Positions 1 to 7,157 of a DNA stretch of 28,622 nucleotides are shown here, in pieces (positions within the stretch are counted from its first letter, which is position 1; each line of letters opens with the position of its first letter). A program made the position numbers and the translations under genes. The stretch comes from CAYMEK01 sp964389305 (GTDB lineage: Bacteria; Spirochaetota; Spirochaetia; SZUA-6; DRHE01), in assembly GCA_964389305.1 (NCBI GenBank), contig CAYMEK010000059.1:1-28622 (forward strand), in the 5' to 3' direction. The notes below the pieces were generated by a model. The model saw only the letters and a list, made by a program, of their open reading frames with translations, ran no database searches and was not told the origin of the DNA.

Positions 1-270
1 GTCCTGGTCATTCTGCAGAACCTGGTGGCCCAGCTCCTGGAACCCAAGCTGGTGGGCTCGGGGCTCAGGATCACGATCCCGGTTGTCTTCTTCTCTCTGT
101 TTTTCTGGGGCTGGCTGTGGGGTGCCCCGGGGGTGCTGCTGGCCATCCCCATGACCACTTCGGTGAAAATCGTCATGGAGGACATACCGGGCTTGCGGCC
201 TTTCGCCCTCCTGCTCGAGAAAATCCCCAGGCGGCGTAAATCACGAAATCGTAACTCCAATCAACAATGA
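1..270 (+). CDS. AI-2E family transporter (PerM-like), C-terminal end only
   Basis: The reading frame is open from the first base, so the gene begins left of the window and only about 89 residues are visible. The tail contains the family's typical final block: an E-P-K-L-V-G segment, then a hydrophobic helix with WGWLWGAPGVLLAIPMT, then K-I-V-M-E. This block is the last membrane segment of the AI-2E/PerM permease family, eight-helix inner-membrane proteins of mostly unknown substrate. The end is basic (RRRKSRNRN), as expected for a cytoplasmic tail. The stop lies just before a strong promoter for the next gene, so the two are probably separate transcription units. Substrate cannot be inferred. 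Confidence 0.85.
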   Translation, partial: VLVILQNLVAQLLEPKLVGSGLRITIPVVFFSLFFWGWLWGAPGVLLAIPMTTSVKIVMEDIPGLRPFALLLEKIPRRRKSRNRNSNQQ

Positions 271-271
271 T

Positions 272-300
272 TTGACACGCCTTTGATATCAGAATAATAT
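272..300 (+). promoter_or_regulatory. Sigma-70 promoter for the TPR/peptidase-MA gene
   Basis: A perfect -35 box TTGACA (272-277) is followed by a 17-base spacer and TAATAT (295-300). Transcription would start about 12-15 bases before the G-rich Shine-Dalgarno stretch (GGGGGGG) of the gene at 321. The -35 box starts directly after the upstream stop codon. Confidence 0.65.
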
Positions 301-320
301 AAAGACCCCGGGGGGGGCAT

Positions 321-1529
321 ATGAAGATAGTTCAGCCGTGCGGAGTCCTGCTTGCCCTGCTGTTGATGCTGTCGGCAGACCCGCTGTCAGGCCAGGAGCA
401 GGAGTTCTTTAGCTGGTCGAGCGAGCATTATCAGGTGCTGACCACTACCAACGTCACTGGATCGAGGGAAATCGCTCGCAAGCTGGAAGCGGCCCTTGTT
501 CTGTTCAATGAGTTCCTTCACTACGATCTGAGTTCCTTGAAGACCAGGCTGCGGGTACGTATCTTCGCGGAAAAAGAGGCCTACGACGCACACCTAGAAC
601 GGTTGATCGCCGAGACCCGTTCCGACTTCGTGTTCATATCCTACAACGATCCGAATCGCAGCGAGCTGGTCGGTTTTCAACGGGAGAAGCCGGAGTTCGA
701 CGCCTCCCTGCTGCACTACGGATTTATCCAGTTCCTCAGCGCCTTCGTGCCGACAGCTCCGCTGTGGATCGAGGAGGGACTGGCAACGTACCTGGAATAC
801 TCCCAATACGATCCGGTAACGGACAATTATCGCTGGCAGGCTGACTTTGCCTGGCTCGATTCCTTGAAAAAAATACTCAAGAGCACCCGAGCTGAGGATC
901 GCATGTCTCTCCCGGAGCTGCTGCTCATCAGCAAGAAAGGGGCTCAAGAACGAATCGAGATCTTCTACCCCACCGCCTGGGGTCTGGTGCACTTCCTCCT
1001 GCAGAGCCCGGAAAAACGCTACAACCGGATTTTTTGGGAGGCCCTGGACGCTCTCGAGGCCCAGTCCACCCTCCAGGAAAACTCCAGGCGAGTGATGGAC
1101 AGAGCGTTCGGCTGGGTGGACCCGACAGAGCTGGAGAGTGATTTTTCTTCGTTCATTCTATCCCTGATGACCTTCAATGACCTGGTCCGTCAGGGAGTGG
1201 AGCAGTATGGTAAGGACCAGCTCTCAGAGGCCCTTGCCAACTTTCAGCGAGCGCTGGAACGGCGTTCCGATAACTATATTCCCTACTACTACCTCGGTCT
1301 CCTCGCTTACAGGCAGAAGGAGTATGAAACGGCGCAATCGTATTACCGACAAGCCGCGGAGTTGGGTATCGATTCCGGCTTGATCAATTATGCGCTGGGG
1401 GTGAATGCCTTCGCCGATCAGCGTTATGAGCTGGCGGCCAAGTACCTGGAGAAGGCCAAAGAGATGGACCTGGACGCCTATACCGAGAAGGTCGACGCGC
1501 TGATGCAGCGCATCCAGGTGATGCGCTGA
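321..1529 (+). CDS. Secreted TPR protein with degenerate peptidase-MA-like domain
   Basis: This 402-residue protein begins with a signal peptide (hydrophobic core about residues 8-19, likely cleavage after S-G-Q near residue 25), so it is probably periplasmic or surface-exposed. Residues about 30-270 resemble the peptidase MA/gluzincin family, with the characteristic P-x-W-I-E-E-G-L-A-T-Y segment at 146-157. The position where HExxH is expected reads HYGFIQF (132-138), so the catalytic Glu and second zinc His are missing. Residues about 290-395 form two to three tetratricopeptide repeats (for example NYIPYYYLGLLAYRQKEYET), suggesting a protein-binding role. It has its own promoter and is convergent with the NifX-like gene. 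I read it as a non-catalytic scaffold. No specific partner can be named. Confidence 0.8.
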   Translation: MKIVQPCGVLLALLLMLSADPLSGQEQEFFSWSSEHYQVLTTTNVTGSREIARKLEAALVLFNEFLHYDLSSLKTRLRVRIFAEKEAYDAHLERLIAETRSDFVFISYNDPNRSELVGFQREKPEFDASLLHYGFIQFLSAFVPTAPLWIEEGLATYLEYSQYDPVTDNYRWQADFAWLDSLKKILKSTRAEDRMSLPELLLISKKGAQERIEIFYPTAWGLVHFLLQSPEKRYNRIFWEALDALEAQSTLQENSRRVMDRAFGWVDPTELESDFSSFILSLMTFNDLVRQGVEQYGKDQLSEALANFQRALERRSDNYIPYYYLGLLAYRQKEYETAQSYYRQAAELGIDSGLINYALGVNAFADQRYELAAKYLEKAKEMDLDAYTEKVDALMQRIQVMR

Positions 1530-1556
1530 CCTAGCTTGGCGGAGGGGCTCCCCCGG

Positions 1557-1895
1557 TCAGTGGTCGCAGAGATTCTCCCCGTTCTGTAATGTCCCGTTGA
1601 GATAAGCATCGAGCAGGACTTCCAGAGCCTGAGCCGGGGCTCCCACCACCACCTCTATCCCGTTCTGTTGAAAGAGATTCTGGGCTCGCCTGCCCATGCC
1701 CCCGGCGATGATCAGCTTCGCTCCCCGCTCAGCCAGCCAGCGGGGCAGCAGGCCCGGCTGGTGCTCCGGAGCTTCCAACTCCTGCTTTCCCAGTACGGTT
1801 TTGGCCTCCGGGTCCACGTCGATTAGTGCAAAATACTGGCAGTGGCCGAAATGCTGGGCAAGCTTCCCACCGGCCAGAGGAATGGCAATACGCAT
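1557..1895 (-). CDS. NifX/NifB-type iron-molybdenum cofactor-binding domain protein
   Basis: This 112-residue protein has the fold signature of the dinitrogenase iron-molybdenum cofactor biosynthesis family: it starts MRIAIPLAGGKLAQHFGHC, has a central A-x-x-L-I-I-A-G-G-M-G-R-R-A segment, and ends with a Cys and His (CDH). Known members bind Fe-S or Fe-Mo clusters or act as small cluster chaperones. No nitrogenase genes are nearby, so a nitrogenase role should not be assumed. I chose the ATG at 1895 because GGAGAG lies just upstream and family similarity starts there. An upstream in-frame extension to 2003 contains Cys residues but lacks a comparable ribosome site. It is the last gene of the minus-strand operon and is a diverged relative of the gene at 3801-4163. 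Confidence 0.85.
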   Translation of the reverse strand: MRIAIPLAGGKLAQHFGHCQYFALIDVDPEAKTVLGKQELEAPEHQPGLLPRWLAERGAKLIIAGGMGRRAQNLFQQNGIEVVVGAPAQALEVLLDAYLNGTLQNGENLCDH

Positions 1896-2015
1896 ATTGC
1901 TCTCCTTTCTCGTTGACTGGAAATCGTGTCCGTGCGCCGAGGTCGAGCCAAGGCTACCGGAACAGCTCGTACAATCATTGCTGTGATTAAGGCCGAAGAT
2001 CAAGACCCGCCGCCT

Positions 2016-2909
2016 TCAAGCCGATTGGAATCGCTTCCACACTCTGTGGACGGCTTCGGCCGCAGGGCCGCCCATCTCCACAACCGCGCGGGCTTGTAGC
2101 TGCGCCTCGGTCACAGTCCGGTCATAGGGGATTCTGTCGGCCAGCGCGGCGCCCTGTTTCTCGGCCAGCTTTTCGATCTGCTCCGTCATGGTTTCGTTCA
2201 GATCCCACTTGTTGACGCATACCACCGCAGGCAGGCCGAAGTGGCGGCAGAGCGCCAGCACCCGGGCCAGATCATGCTCACCGGCCGGGGTGGGCTCGGT
2301 TACCACCAGAACGGAACTGGCGCCGGCAAGCGAGGCGATCACGGGACAGCCGATTCCCGGAGGGCCGTCTACCAGAATCAGCTCCAGGCCGCGCGCCTCG
2401 GCTTCGCTGCGGGCCTGGCTCCGTACCGTGGAAACCAGCTTGCCGGAGTTCTCGGCGGCGACGCCCAGGCGAGCGTGGACCATGGGACCGCAGCGGGTGT
2501 CGGAAACGAACCAGTCACCGCACACCTGCTGCGGGAAATCTATTGCATTGTGCGGACAGAAGCGGACACAGACCCCGCAGCCTTCGCAGGCCAGCGGATC
2601 GACCCGGTACAACACCCTGTCATGCTCTCGGGTCCGCCCGCTAGCGGGCTCTTGCGAACTGATCGCCTGGAAGCGACACAGATCGAGGCACTTGCCGCAA
2701 CCCTGGCATAGCTCCGGGCGGATTACGGCCTCGTGTCCGCTGCGGAATACCTCGCGCCTGCCCACCCGCGGACTGAGCACCAGGTGCAGATCCGCCGCAT
2801 CCACGTCGCAGTCCGCCAGCACCGCTTCTCCGGCCAGGACCGCGAAAGAAGCCAGCAGACTGGTCTTGCCGGTGCCTCCCTTGCCGCTTATAACCACCAG
2901 CTCGCGCAT
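2016..2909 (-). CDS. MinD/Mrp-type P-loop ATPase with two [4Fe-4S] ferredoxin motifs
   Basis: The 297-residue product opens with a deviant Walker A motif, SGKGGTGKTS (8-17), and a D-C-D-V-D-A segment (33-38), both typical of the MinD/ParA/Mrp class. A ferredoxin-like insert carries two four-cysteine clusters, C68-x2-C71-x2-C74-x3-C78 and C108-x2-C111-x2-C114-x3-C118, fitting two [4Fe-4S] centres. A later VDGPPGIGCP motif (Walker B region) completes the ATPase. The start at 2909 has GGTGAGGG upstream and falls 10 bases after the preceding gene's stop, so translation is probably coupled. It is a paralogue of its upstream neighbour, and the two probably form a heterodimer. The likely role is ATP-dependent Fe-S or metal cluster handling; the client is unknown. 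Confidence 0.88.
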   Translation of the reverse strand: MRELVVISGKGGTGKTSLLASFAVLAGEAVLADCDVDAADLHLVLSPRVGRREVFRSGHEAVIRPELCQGCGKCLDLCRFQAISSQEPASGRTREHDRVLYRVDPLACEGCGVCVRFCPHNAIDFPQQVCGDWFVSDTRCGPMVHARLGVAAENSGKLVSTVRSQARSEAEARGLELILVDGPPGIGCPVIASLAGASSVLVVTEPTPAGEHDLARVLALCRHFGLPAVVCVNKWDLNETMTEQIEKLAEKQGAALADRIPYDRTVTEAQLQARAVVEMGGPAAEAVHRVWKRFQSA

Positions 2910-2919
2910 AGCCTTACCC

Positions 2920-3804
2920 TCACCGCCGGGAACGGAAGCTTCCTTCTCCCACAGCACCGCCCGGATGCCGCGCTCCTTCGGCCAGGATACTCTCGTAGAG
3001 CCTCAGGAAGCTCCGGCGCAGCTCTGGAAGCGCTTCGACGGCCGGCTCGCCCCGGGAATAGGCCTCCGCCAGGCGGCGGTTTTCCGGCAGCTCCATCAGC
3101 ACTGTTATTCCTTGCTCTTCGCAGTACTCGAACACCGCCCGGTCCCCGCTGTCCGAACGGTTGACCATCACTGCGAACGGCAGCTTCAGAGCTCGAACCA
3201 TCTCCACGGCCAAGACCAGGTCGTTCAATCCGAATGGGGTAGGCTCGGTCACCAACAACACGAAATCGCTGCCCCGAACGCTGGTTACCGCCGGGCAGGA
3301 AGTCCCGGGAGGCGCATCGATGATTGTCAACATACCCGGCTCGCAGTCACGCTTGAGAGCACGAATCACCGGAACCGCCATGGCTTCCCCAACGTTCAGT
3401 CGGCCCTGGCTGAAGCGGATATGCCCGCGCAGCCCCCGCTCGATCACGCCAACTTCCCGCGGGATCTCGTGGATCGCTCCGGCCGGGCAGACCAGGGTAC
3501 AGCCGCCGCAGCCGTGGCACAGCTCCGGGAAGATCAGCGGCTCGGTTTTGAGCGATACGATGGCGTTATACTGGCAGAAGCTTCCACACTCGCCGCAGGA
3601 GGTGCAGAGTTGCCCGTCCACCTCCGGAATCGGGACGTACACTTCCTCAGTTCCGTGGATCTGCGGCCGCAGAAAGAGGTGGGCGTTGGGCTCCTCGACG
3701 TCGCAGTCCAGGAGCCGCACGGGTTCCGTGAGCACCAGGGCCAGATTAACAGCCACGGTGGTCTTCCCCGTGCCCCCTTTTCCGGAAGCTACGGCCAGGA
3801 TCAT
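2920..3804 (-). CDS. MinD/Mrp-type P-loop ATPase with two [4Fe-4S] ferredoxin motifs (paralogue)
   Basis: This 294-residue protein begins MILAVASGKGGTGKTT, a deviant Walker A at residues 7-16, followed by LLDCDVEEPNAH. The ferredoxin insert has cysteines at 67, 70, 73, 77 and 96, 99, 102, 106, fitting two [4Fe-4S] centres. IDAPPGTSCPAV and the VTEPTPFGLNDL stretch are shared with the paralogue downstream. Its ATG overlaps the stop of the NifX-like gene by four bases (ATGA), a sign of coupled translation. Tandem pairs of this ATPase next to NifX-like and DUF5320 genes are a recurring arrangement in anaerobes. Function is not established; cluster assembly or an iron-sulfur redox step is an inference. 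Confidence 0.88.
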   Translation of the reverse strand: MILAVASGKGGTGKTTVAVNLALVLTEPVRLLDCDVEEPNAHLFLRPQIHGTEEVYVPIPEVDGQLCTSCGECGSFCQYNAIVSLKTEPLIFPELCHGCGGCTLVCPAGAIHEIPREVGVIERGLRGHIRFSQGRLNVGEAMAVPVIRALKRDCEPGMLTIIDAPPGTSCPAVTSVRGSDFVLLVTEPTPFGLNDLVLAVEMVRALKLPFAVMVNRSDSGDRAVFEYCEEQGITVLMELPENRRLAEAYSRGEPAVEALPELRRSFLRLYESILAEGARHPGGAVGEGSFRSRR

Positions 3805-4163
3805 ACCCAGTGGCCTTCCACGTCGGCTTCATTGGCGGCGACCAGCCGGCCTTGCTCGAAGGCGGCGAGCGCTTCGGCCACCGTTCCTTCTGCTCCGGTG
3901 AATACCCGGATGCCGGCCGATACAAGGGCGCGGAACGCCTTCGGACCGCAGTGACCGGTCAGCAGGCACTCGGCCCCCAGACGCAAAACCGTCTGCGCCG
4001 CCTGGATCCCGGCTCCCTGTGGAGCATCGAAGCTCTGGGTGTTGTCCACGCTGCGGATCTCTTTTGTCTGCGTATCGTAGACCACGAAGCGCGCAGCCCG
4101 CCCGAAGCGGGGATCTACCGCTGCCTCCAGCCCATCACCCTTGGAGGTTATCACCACCTTCAT
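3801..4163 (-). CDS. NifX/NifB-type iron-molybdenum cofactor-binding domain protein
   Basis: A 120-residue protein with the family's landmarks: an N-terminal beta strand MKVVITSKG, then DPRFGRAARFVVYD, then an A-x-x-L-L-T-G-H-C-G-P-K-A-F segment that carries the conserved Gly/Cys turn, then GIRVFTG. It is the second gene of the operon, eight bases after the DUF5320-like gene and overlapping the first ATPase by four bases. It differs enough from the gene at 1557-1895 to suggest an old duplication with divided roles, perhaps two different cluster carriers for the two ATPases. Conditional expression is suggested by the dyad in the operon promoter. Confidence 0.87.
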   Translation of the reverse strand: MKVVITSKGDGLEAAVDPRFGRAARFVVYDTQTKEIRSVDNTQSFDAPQGAGIQAAQTVLRLGAECLLTGHCGPKAFRALVSAGIRVFTGAEGTVAEALAAFEQGRLVAANEADVEGHWV

Positions 4164-4171
4164 GGGTGTCC

Positions 4172-4579
4172 CTACTCTTCAGTCCTTTTCTGCTCCAGCT
4201 CCTGGATCCTCTCCTGCGCCTGCTTGATGCTTTCCTCCATATACTGCACCTGACTGCGCAGGGCTGCCAGTTCCTGCTCTTTTGTCGGTTCATACGACCC
4301 ATAAGGCGGCATCGACGCATCGACGCCGTAGGGTCCGGGCCAACCCATCGCCGCCCGCTGCCAGCCTGTCAATCCGGTGGCCCTGTACCAGTTGCGGTGC
4401 CCGCGGCCGCCCCCGCGCCCGCCCCCACGGCCGAACCACCCCGCGGCCGCATAAGGCCAGGCTCCGCTTCCCGACGGCGGATTCATATAGCCCGGCGCTC
4501 CGTACCCGGCGCAGTAGCCGGCGCCTCTTCCACTCATCGGTCCCTGTCCGAAAGGACCCGTTCTATCGCCGAAAGGCAT
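4172..4579 (-). CDS. DUF5320-like glycine/aromatic-rich protein with C-terminal coiled coil
   Basis: The 135-residue product begins MPFGDRTGPFGQGPMSGRG, the signature start of DUF5320-type proteins. The first 75 residues are very rich in Gly, Tyr, Trp and Arg, with one Cys (C23). Residues about 98-135 are charged and heptad-like (L-x-x-Q-V-x-Y-M-E-E-S-I), fitting a coiled coil. The start is supported by a strong GGAGGTAG site seven bases before the ATG. It is the first gene of the operon and directly follows the dyad-bearing promoter. Family function is unknown; its constant association with NifX-like and MinD-type genes suggests a structural or cluster-holding partner. No signal peptide is seen. 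Confidence 0.85.
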   Translation of the reverse strand: MPFGDRTGPFGQGPMSGRGAGYCAGYGAPGYMNPPSGSGAWPYAAAGWFGRGGGRGGGRGHRNWYRATGLTGWQRAAMGWPGPYGVDASMPPYGSYEPTKEQELAALRSQVQYMEESIKQAQERIQELEQKRTEE

Positions 4580-4617
4580 ATCCTACCTCCTCCGAAATGA
4601 AAGATAATTTCATTAAA

Positions 4618-4646
4618 ACAATAATGAGAATATGCTCATTTGTCAA
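4618..4646 (-). promoter_or_regulatory. Promoter with overlapping palindromic operator for the DUF5320/NifX/MinD operon
   Basis: On the minus strand a perfect TTGACA (4646-4641) is followed by a 17-base spacer and TATTGT (4623-4618). The spacer is almost filled by the perfect dyad AATGAG-N6-CTCATT (4623-4640). A regulator bound there would block RNA polymerase. The neighbouring DUF134 protein is the obvious candidate, though no direct evidence links them. Confidence 0.65.
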
Positions 4647-4687
4647 TCTTGGTTCAGGCATGCGGAAAGGCGCAGGCGGGCGCGCCC

Positions 4688-5206
4688 TCAGGTCCTTGGA
4701 TCCCTTCCCTGCCAGCCGCGGCGCCGCCCCCCGCGGCCGGGTGCACAGCCAGGCACGGGACCGGGGAGGGCGCCGCGCAGACCCACCTCCCTGCCCAGGT
4801 CCATGACTCTGTCGCTCTCGCAGTGCGGGCAGGTAACCGGCTGCCGGGTGTCGATATCTCCTCTAAGAGGAATCTCCCAGAACGCATTGCAGTCCCGGCA
4901 GCGATAACGGTTTCGAGCCAAAACGAAGCTCCCCCCCTCGATGCGGATCGCCTTGCCTCCGGTAAGGGCCTCTGCGATCTTACGATGGGCGCTTTCCAGG
5001 ATGCGGGCGCAGGTAGCGCGGGAGACTTTCATACGCTCCGCCGCCTGTTTCTGCTGCAGGCCCTCGTAATCCACCAGGCGGACGGCTTCGTACTCGTCCA
5101 CACCGAGAATCACCTGTTCGAGTCGGAACAGGGGAACACCCTGGGGCTTGTAATACACGACCGCGGGAGGCTGGTATACGAATCGATCTTTCTTCGGCTT
5201 AGACAT
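4688..5206 (-). CDS. DUF134 (UPF0251) family helix-turn-helix protein with C-terminal zinc ribbon
   Basis: This 172-residue protein matches DUF134 closely: a basic start (MSKPKKDRF), then FRLEQVILGVDEYEAVRLVD, then a helix-turn-helix segment (GLQQKQAAERMKVSRATCAR) and R-K-I-A-E-A-L-x-x-G-K-A-I-R-I-E-G-G. The C-terminal part has C-x2-C and C-x2-C pairs (CRDCNAF, CPHCESD) that fit a zinc ribbon, then an unusual Gly/Pro/Arg-rich tail. I place the start at 5206 because family homology begins there; upstream codons to 5257 read poorly. It is transcribed in the same direction as the NifX/MinD operon, directly upstream of the dyad promoter. The inferred role is a repressor or sensor for that operon, perhaps redox- or metal-responsive. 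Confidence 0.87.
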   Translation of the reverse strand: MSKPKKDRFVYQPPAVVYYKPQGVPLFRLEQVILGVDEYEAVRLVDYEGLQQKQAAERMKVSRATCARILESAHRKIAEALTGGKAIRIEGGSFVLARNRYRCRDCNAFWEIPLRGDIDTRQPVTCPHCESDRVMDLGREVGLRGALPGPVPGCAPGRGGRRRGWQGRDPRT

Positions 5207-5283
5207 CCCTGTGTTCGCTCGGCGGCACAGCAAGCGTACCAGGGATTTACCTTTCAATCAATCGGCCGGCGCCCACGGCCGTT

Positions 5284-5781
5284 TTAGCTTACTTTTTTCT
5301 TTCTTTGGTTCTTAAACATGAATCGTGCCATCAGAAAACCGGCGAGAAGACTGTACAGAACCATCTCCGCCTGGCCTCTCCAGAAGGCAGCCTGCACAAA
5401 CTCGGGCCGCATGTAAATGAATCCTTCGATATTGGCAGGAGAGGGAGCGGCCGCAGCGAGATGGGTGAATATGAAAAGCAAACCGAAGAAAAAAAGATAT
5501 CGAATCCCCACAGTCATCTCCTTGAGCCTGACCGCTACCGGCAGCAAGACGAGCGCCATGAGCAGGGCTCTTATAATCTGGCCCGGGATTTGCCAGATCT
5601 CCGCATGGCGCCACAACTCCGGTTCGACCATCGTGCGCAGGAACGGCTGGTAAAGGGGAGCGGGACCGTCCCAGAAACCGGTGTAGAAAAAATTTATAGC
5701 AACAGCTCCGGCAACCAGATAAGCTATCAGGTGGGCGACCAGAAAAACGACGAACAGTCTAATAATTTCCTTGATACTCAC
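5284..5781 (-). CDS. Unknown four-helix membrane protein
   Basis: I do not recognise a family. The 165-residue product has about four hydrophobic segments, near residues 8-32, 66-86, 91-112 and 138-156, and a basic C-terminus (KNQRKKKVS), so the C-terminus is probably cytoplasmic. The second extramembrane stretch (about 34-64) is rich in aromatic residues and proline. The start is GTG, chosen because a strong GGAGGA site lies six to seven bases upstream. It lies between pcnB and the DUF134 gene, all on the minus strand, with 66 bases to pcnB, so co-transcription is possible. No function is proposed. Confidence 0.7.
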   Translation of the reverse strand: MSIKEIIRLFVVFLVAHLIAYLVAGAVAINFFYTGFWDGPAPLYQPFLRTMVEPELWRHAEIWQIPGQIIRALLMALVLLPVAVRLKEMTVGIRYLFFFGLLFIFTHLAAAAPSPANIEGFIYMRPEFVQAAFWRGQAEMVLYSLLAGFLMARFMFKNQRKKKVS

Positions 5782-5847
5782 GATATTTCCTCCTTCCTCA
5801 TGATCTTTACCTCATAGGGCATCTCGATCATAACGAAAAGGTGATCC

Positions 5848-6942
5848 TTACCGGTTGTTCCTCGCCTTCCAGCGCAGCATCAGCCGGGCGGCGCGTTCAC
5901 TCTCTCTGCGGGATGGAAGCAGCGGCCTGGCAGCCTCCCGAATTCTGCCGGCGGCGCTCTCCACCGGCTCCTCCTGATTTCCCGCAAGCTCCGACTGTTC
6001 ACAGCAACCTTTGAGAAGATACGCCAACATTACGCCTCTGCTTACAGCCGGTTCGGAATTACTACGCATGCGTTTGTCCAGCGTGCCGAGGCTGCCATGA
6101 ATAGTCTGGATGAGCCGGCGCCGGCCCAGGGAGCGCCAGTAATCGTGCAGGGCGGGCAGGAAGACGGCCAGAAGCCGTAGCTGGTAAGCTCGCAGGAATA
6201 TCCCGGCCGCATAGCCGCTGCCCAGTATCTTATAAACCTCCTCGGTAAGTCGGGCCGGCGAGCAGGCGGCCAGCTTGTCCCGATGACGCTTGATCGCAGC
6301 CGTCAAGGCGGGTGGAAGAGGAAATCCGGTGAGCTCGGCATACTTGATTCCTCTGATCATACGTACCGGATCTTCACTGAATGATGCGTCGGTAGGCGCC
6401 AGGGTGCGGAGCTTCTTCTCCTGGATGTCCCTGTAACCGCCGACAAAATCGATGATAACCTGCCGGTCCGGGCAGTAGTACAGAGCGTTCAGGCTGAAAT
6501 CCCTGCGCCAGGCGTCCTCCTCCATCGAGCCGTAGATATTGTTGCCGTTGTTCCGCCTGCCTCGCTTCGTGCCGTCTCCTTCGCTCTGGCGCGAGCGAAA
6601 TGTGCTGACCTCGAAGATCTTGCGCTTGTTGTCGTGATGGGAGTACACATGGACGATGCGGAACCTGCGGCCGATGATTCGCGAATGCCGGAAGATCCTG
6701 CGGATTTTCCGCGGAAAGGCCTCGGTGGCGATATCGAAATCCTTGGGCCGGAGGCCCGTAATCAGGTCGCGTACGGCTCCCCCCACAATATAGGCTTTGA
6801 AGCCGGAGCGGCGCAGCCTGTGGACGATCCGCCTGGCGTCCGGGTCTATAAGGGCGGGATCGATCCGATGATCTTCGGCGGTGTAAAGCTCCGCCTTTTT
6901 TACAGGTTTTCCTTCCGCGGAGGTGCCGTAGCGAACTAGCAA
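5848..6942 (-). CDS. pcnB: Poly(A) polymerase / tRNA nucleotidyltransferase family protein (PcnB-type)
   Basis: The 364-residue protein has the class II nucleotidyltransferase head: VGGAVRDLITGLRPKDFDIA (53-72), where G-G and D68/D70 are the NTP- and metal-binding residues. It continues with RRDFSLNALYY (146-156) and EDPVRMIRGIKYAELTGF, the RNA-binding flexible region. Members either add poly(A) tails to RNA or add CCA to tRNA ends. The basic segment GTKRGRRNNGNN inserted before RRDFS is common in PcnB-like proteins, so I favour poly(A) polymerase, but sequence alone does not separate the two. No ATG is available: the frame opens after a TGA and the only early start is TTG at 6942. A good promoter lies upstream. 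Confidence 0.85.
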   Translation of the reverse strand: MLVRYGTSAEGKPVKKAELYTAEDHRIDPALIDPDARRIVHRLRRSGFKAYIVGGAVRDLITGLRPKDFDIATEAFPRKIRRIFRHSRIIGRRFRIVHVYSHHDNKRKIFEVSTFRSRQSEGDGTKRGRRNNGNNIYGSMEEDAWRRDFSLNALYYCPDRQVIIDFVGGYRDIQEKKLRTLAPTDASFSEDPVRMIRGIKYAELTGFPLPPALTAAIKRHRDKLAACSPARLTEEVYKILGSGYAAGIFLRAYQLRLLAVFLPALHDYWRSLGRRRLIQTIHGSLGTLDKRMRSNSEPAVSRGVMLAYLLKGCCEQSELAGNQEEPVESAAGRIREAARPLLPSRRESERAARLMLRWKARNNR

Positions 6943-6990
6943 GGCATTTCAGTCCAGATATTCGGTTATAACATATGCAACCTGGCTCCT

Positions 6991-7018
6991 ATTGTAACTA
7001 TCCGGTGATTTGCGTCAA
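6991..7018 (-). promoter_or_regulatory. Sigma-70 promoter for pcnB
   Basis: On the minus strand TTGACG (7018-7013), a 16-base spacer and TACAAT (6996-6991) form a near-consensus promoter (five of six bases in each box). The transcript would have a leader of about 40 bases before the TTG start. Confidence 0.65.
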
Positions 7019-7039
7019 GTGAGCCGCAAGCAGGCTCAC
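7019..7039. repeat. Perfect inverted repeat between pcnB and hisS
   Basis: GTGAGCC (7019-7025) and GGCTCAC (7033-7039) form a perfect 7-bp dyad with a 7-base spacer. It abuts the pcnB -35 box and is not followed by a T-run on either strand, so it looks more like a protein-binding site than a terminator. Confidence 0.5.
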
Positions 7040-7116
7040 CTTAATGGCCGCCCGGCAGGGGAAGCTTCCGGTTCAGGCATGCCCGCGCCTGCAGCTTTCC
7101 GCCGCCGGGGTTCCTG

Positions 7117-7146
7117 TTGACACAAGAAACTGCGAAGGGATACTTT
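7117..7146 (+). promoter_or_regulatory. Possible promoter for hisS
   Basis: A perfect TTGACA (7117-7122) is followed 18 bases later by TACTTT (7141-7146), a poor -10 box. Transcription from here would start almost at the ribosome site (GAAGGAG) of hisS, giving a very short leader. The -35 is convincing, the -10 is not. Confidence 0.35.
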
Positions 7147-7157
7147 GAAGGAGCGTT

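Noticed and set aside
1535..1556. G-rich/C-rich hairpin between the TPR gene and the NifX-like gene as a terminator
   Set aside because: The stem is only about four bases and no T-run follows on either strand.
1896..2003. N-terminal Cys-containing extension of the NifX-like protein (CTSCSG)
   Set aside because: Family similarity and the GGAGAG ribosome site both fix the start at 1895. The extension is suggestive of a metal-binding lead but has no initiation signal.
2188..3954. Long plus-strand frame (588 codons) opposite the two MinD-type genes
   Set aside because: It is an antisense shadow in GC-rich DNA: Ser/Arg/Pro-rich, no motifs, and the minus strand encodes clear ATPases with good ribosome sites.
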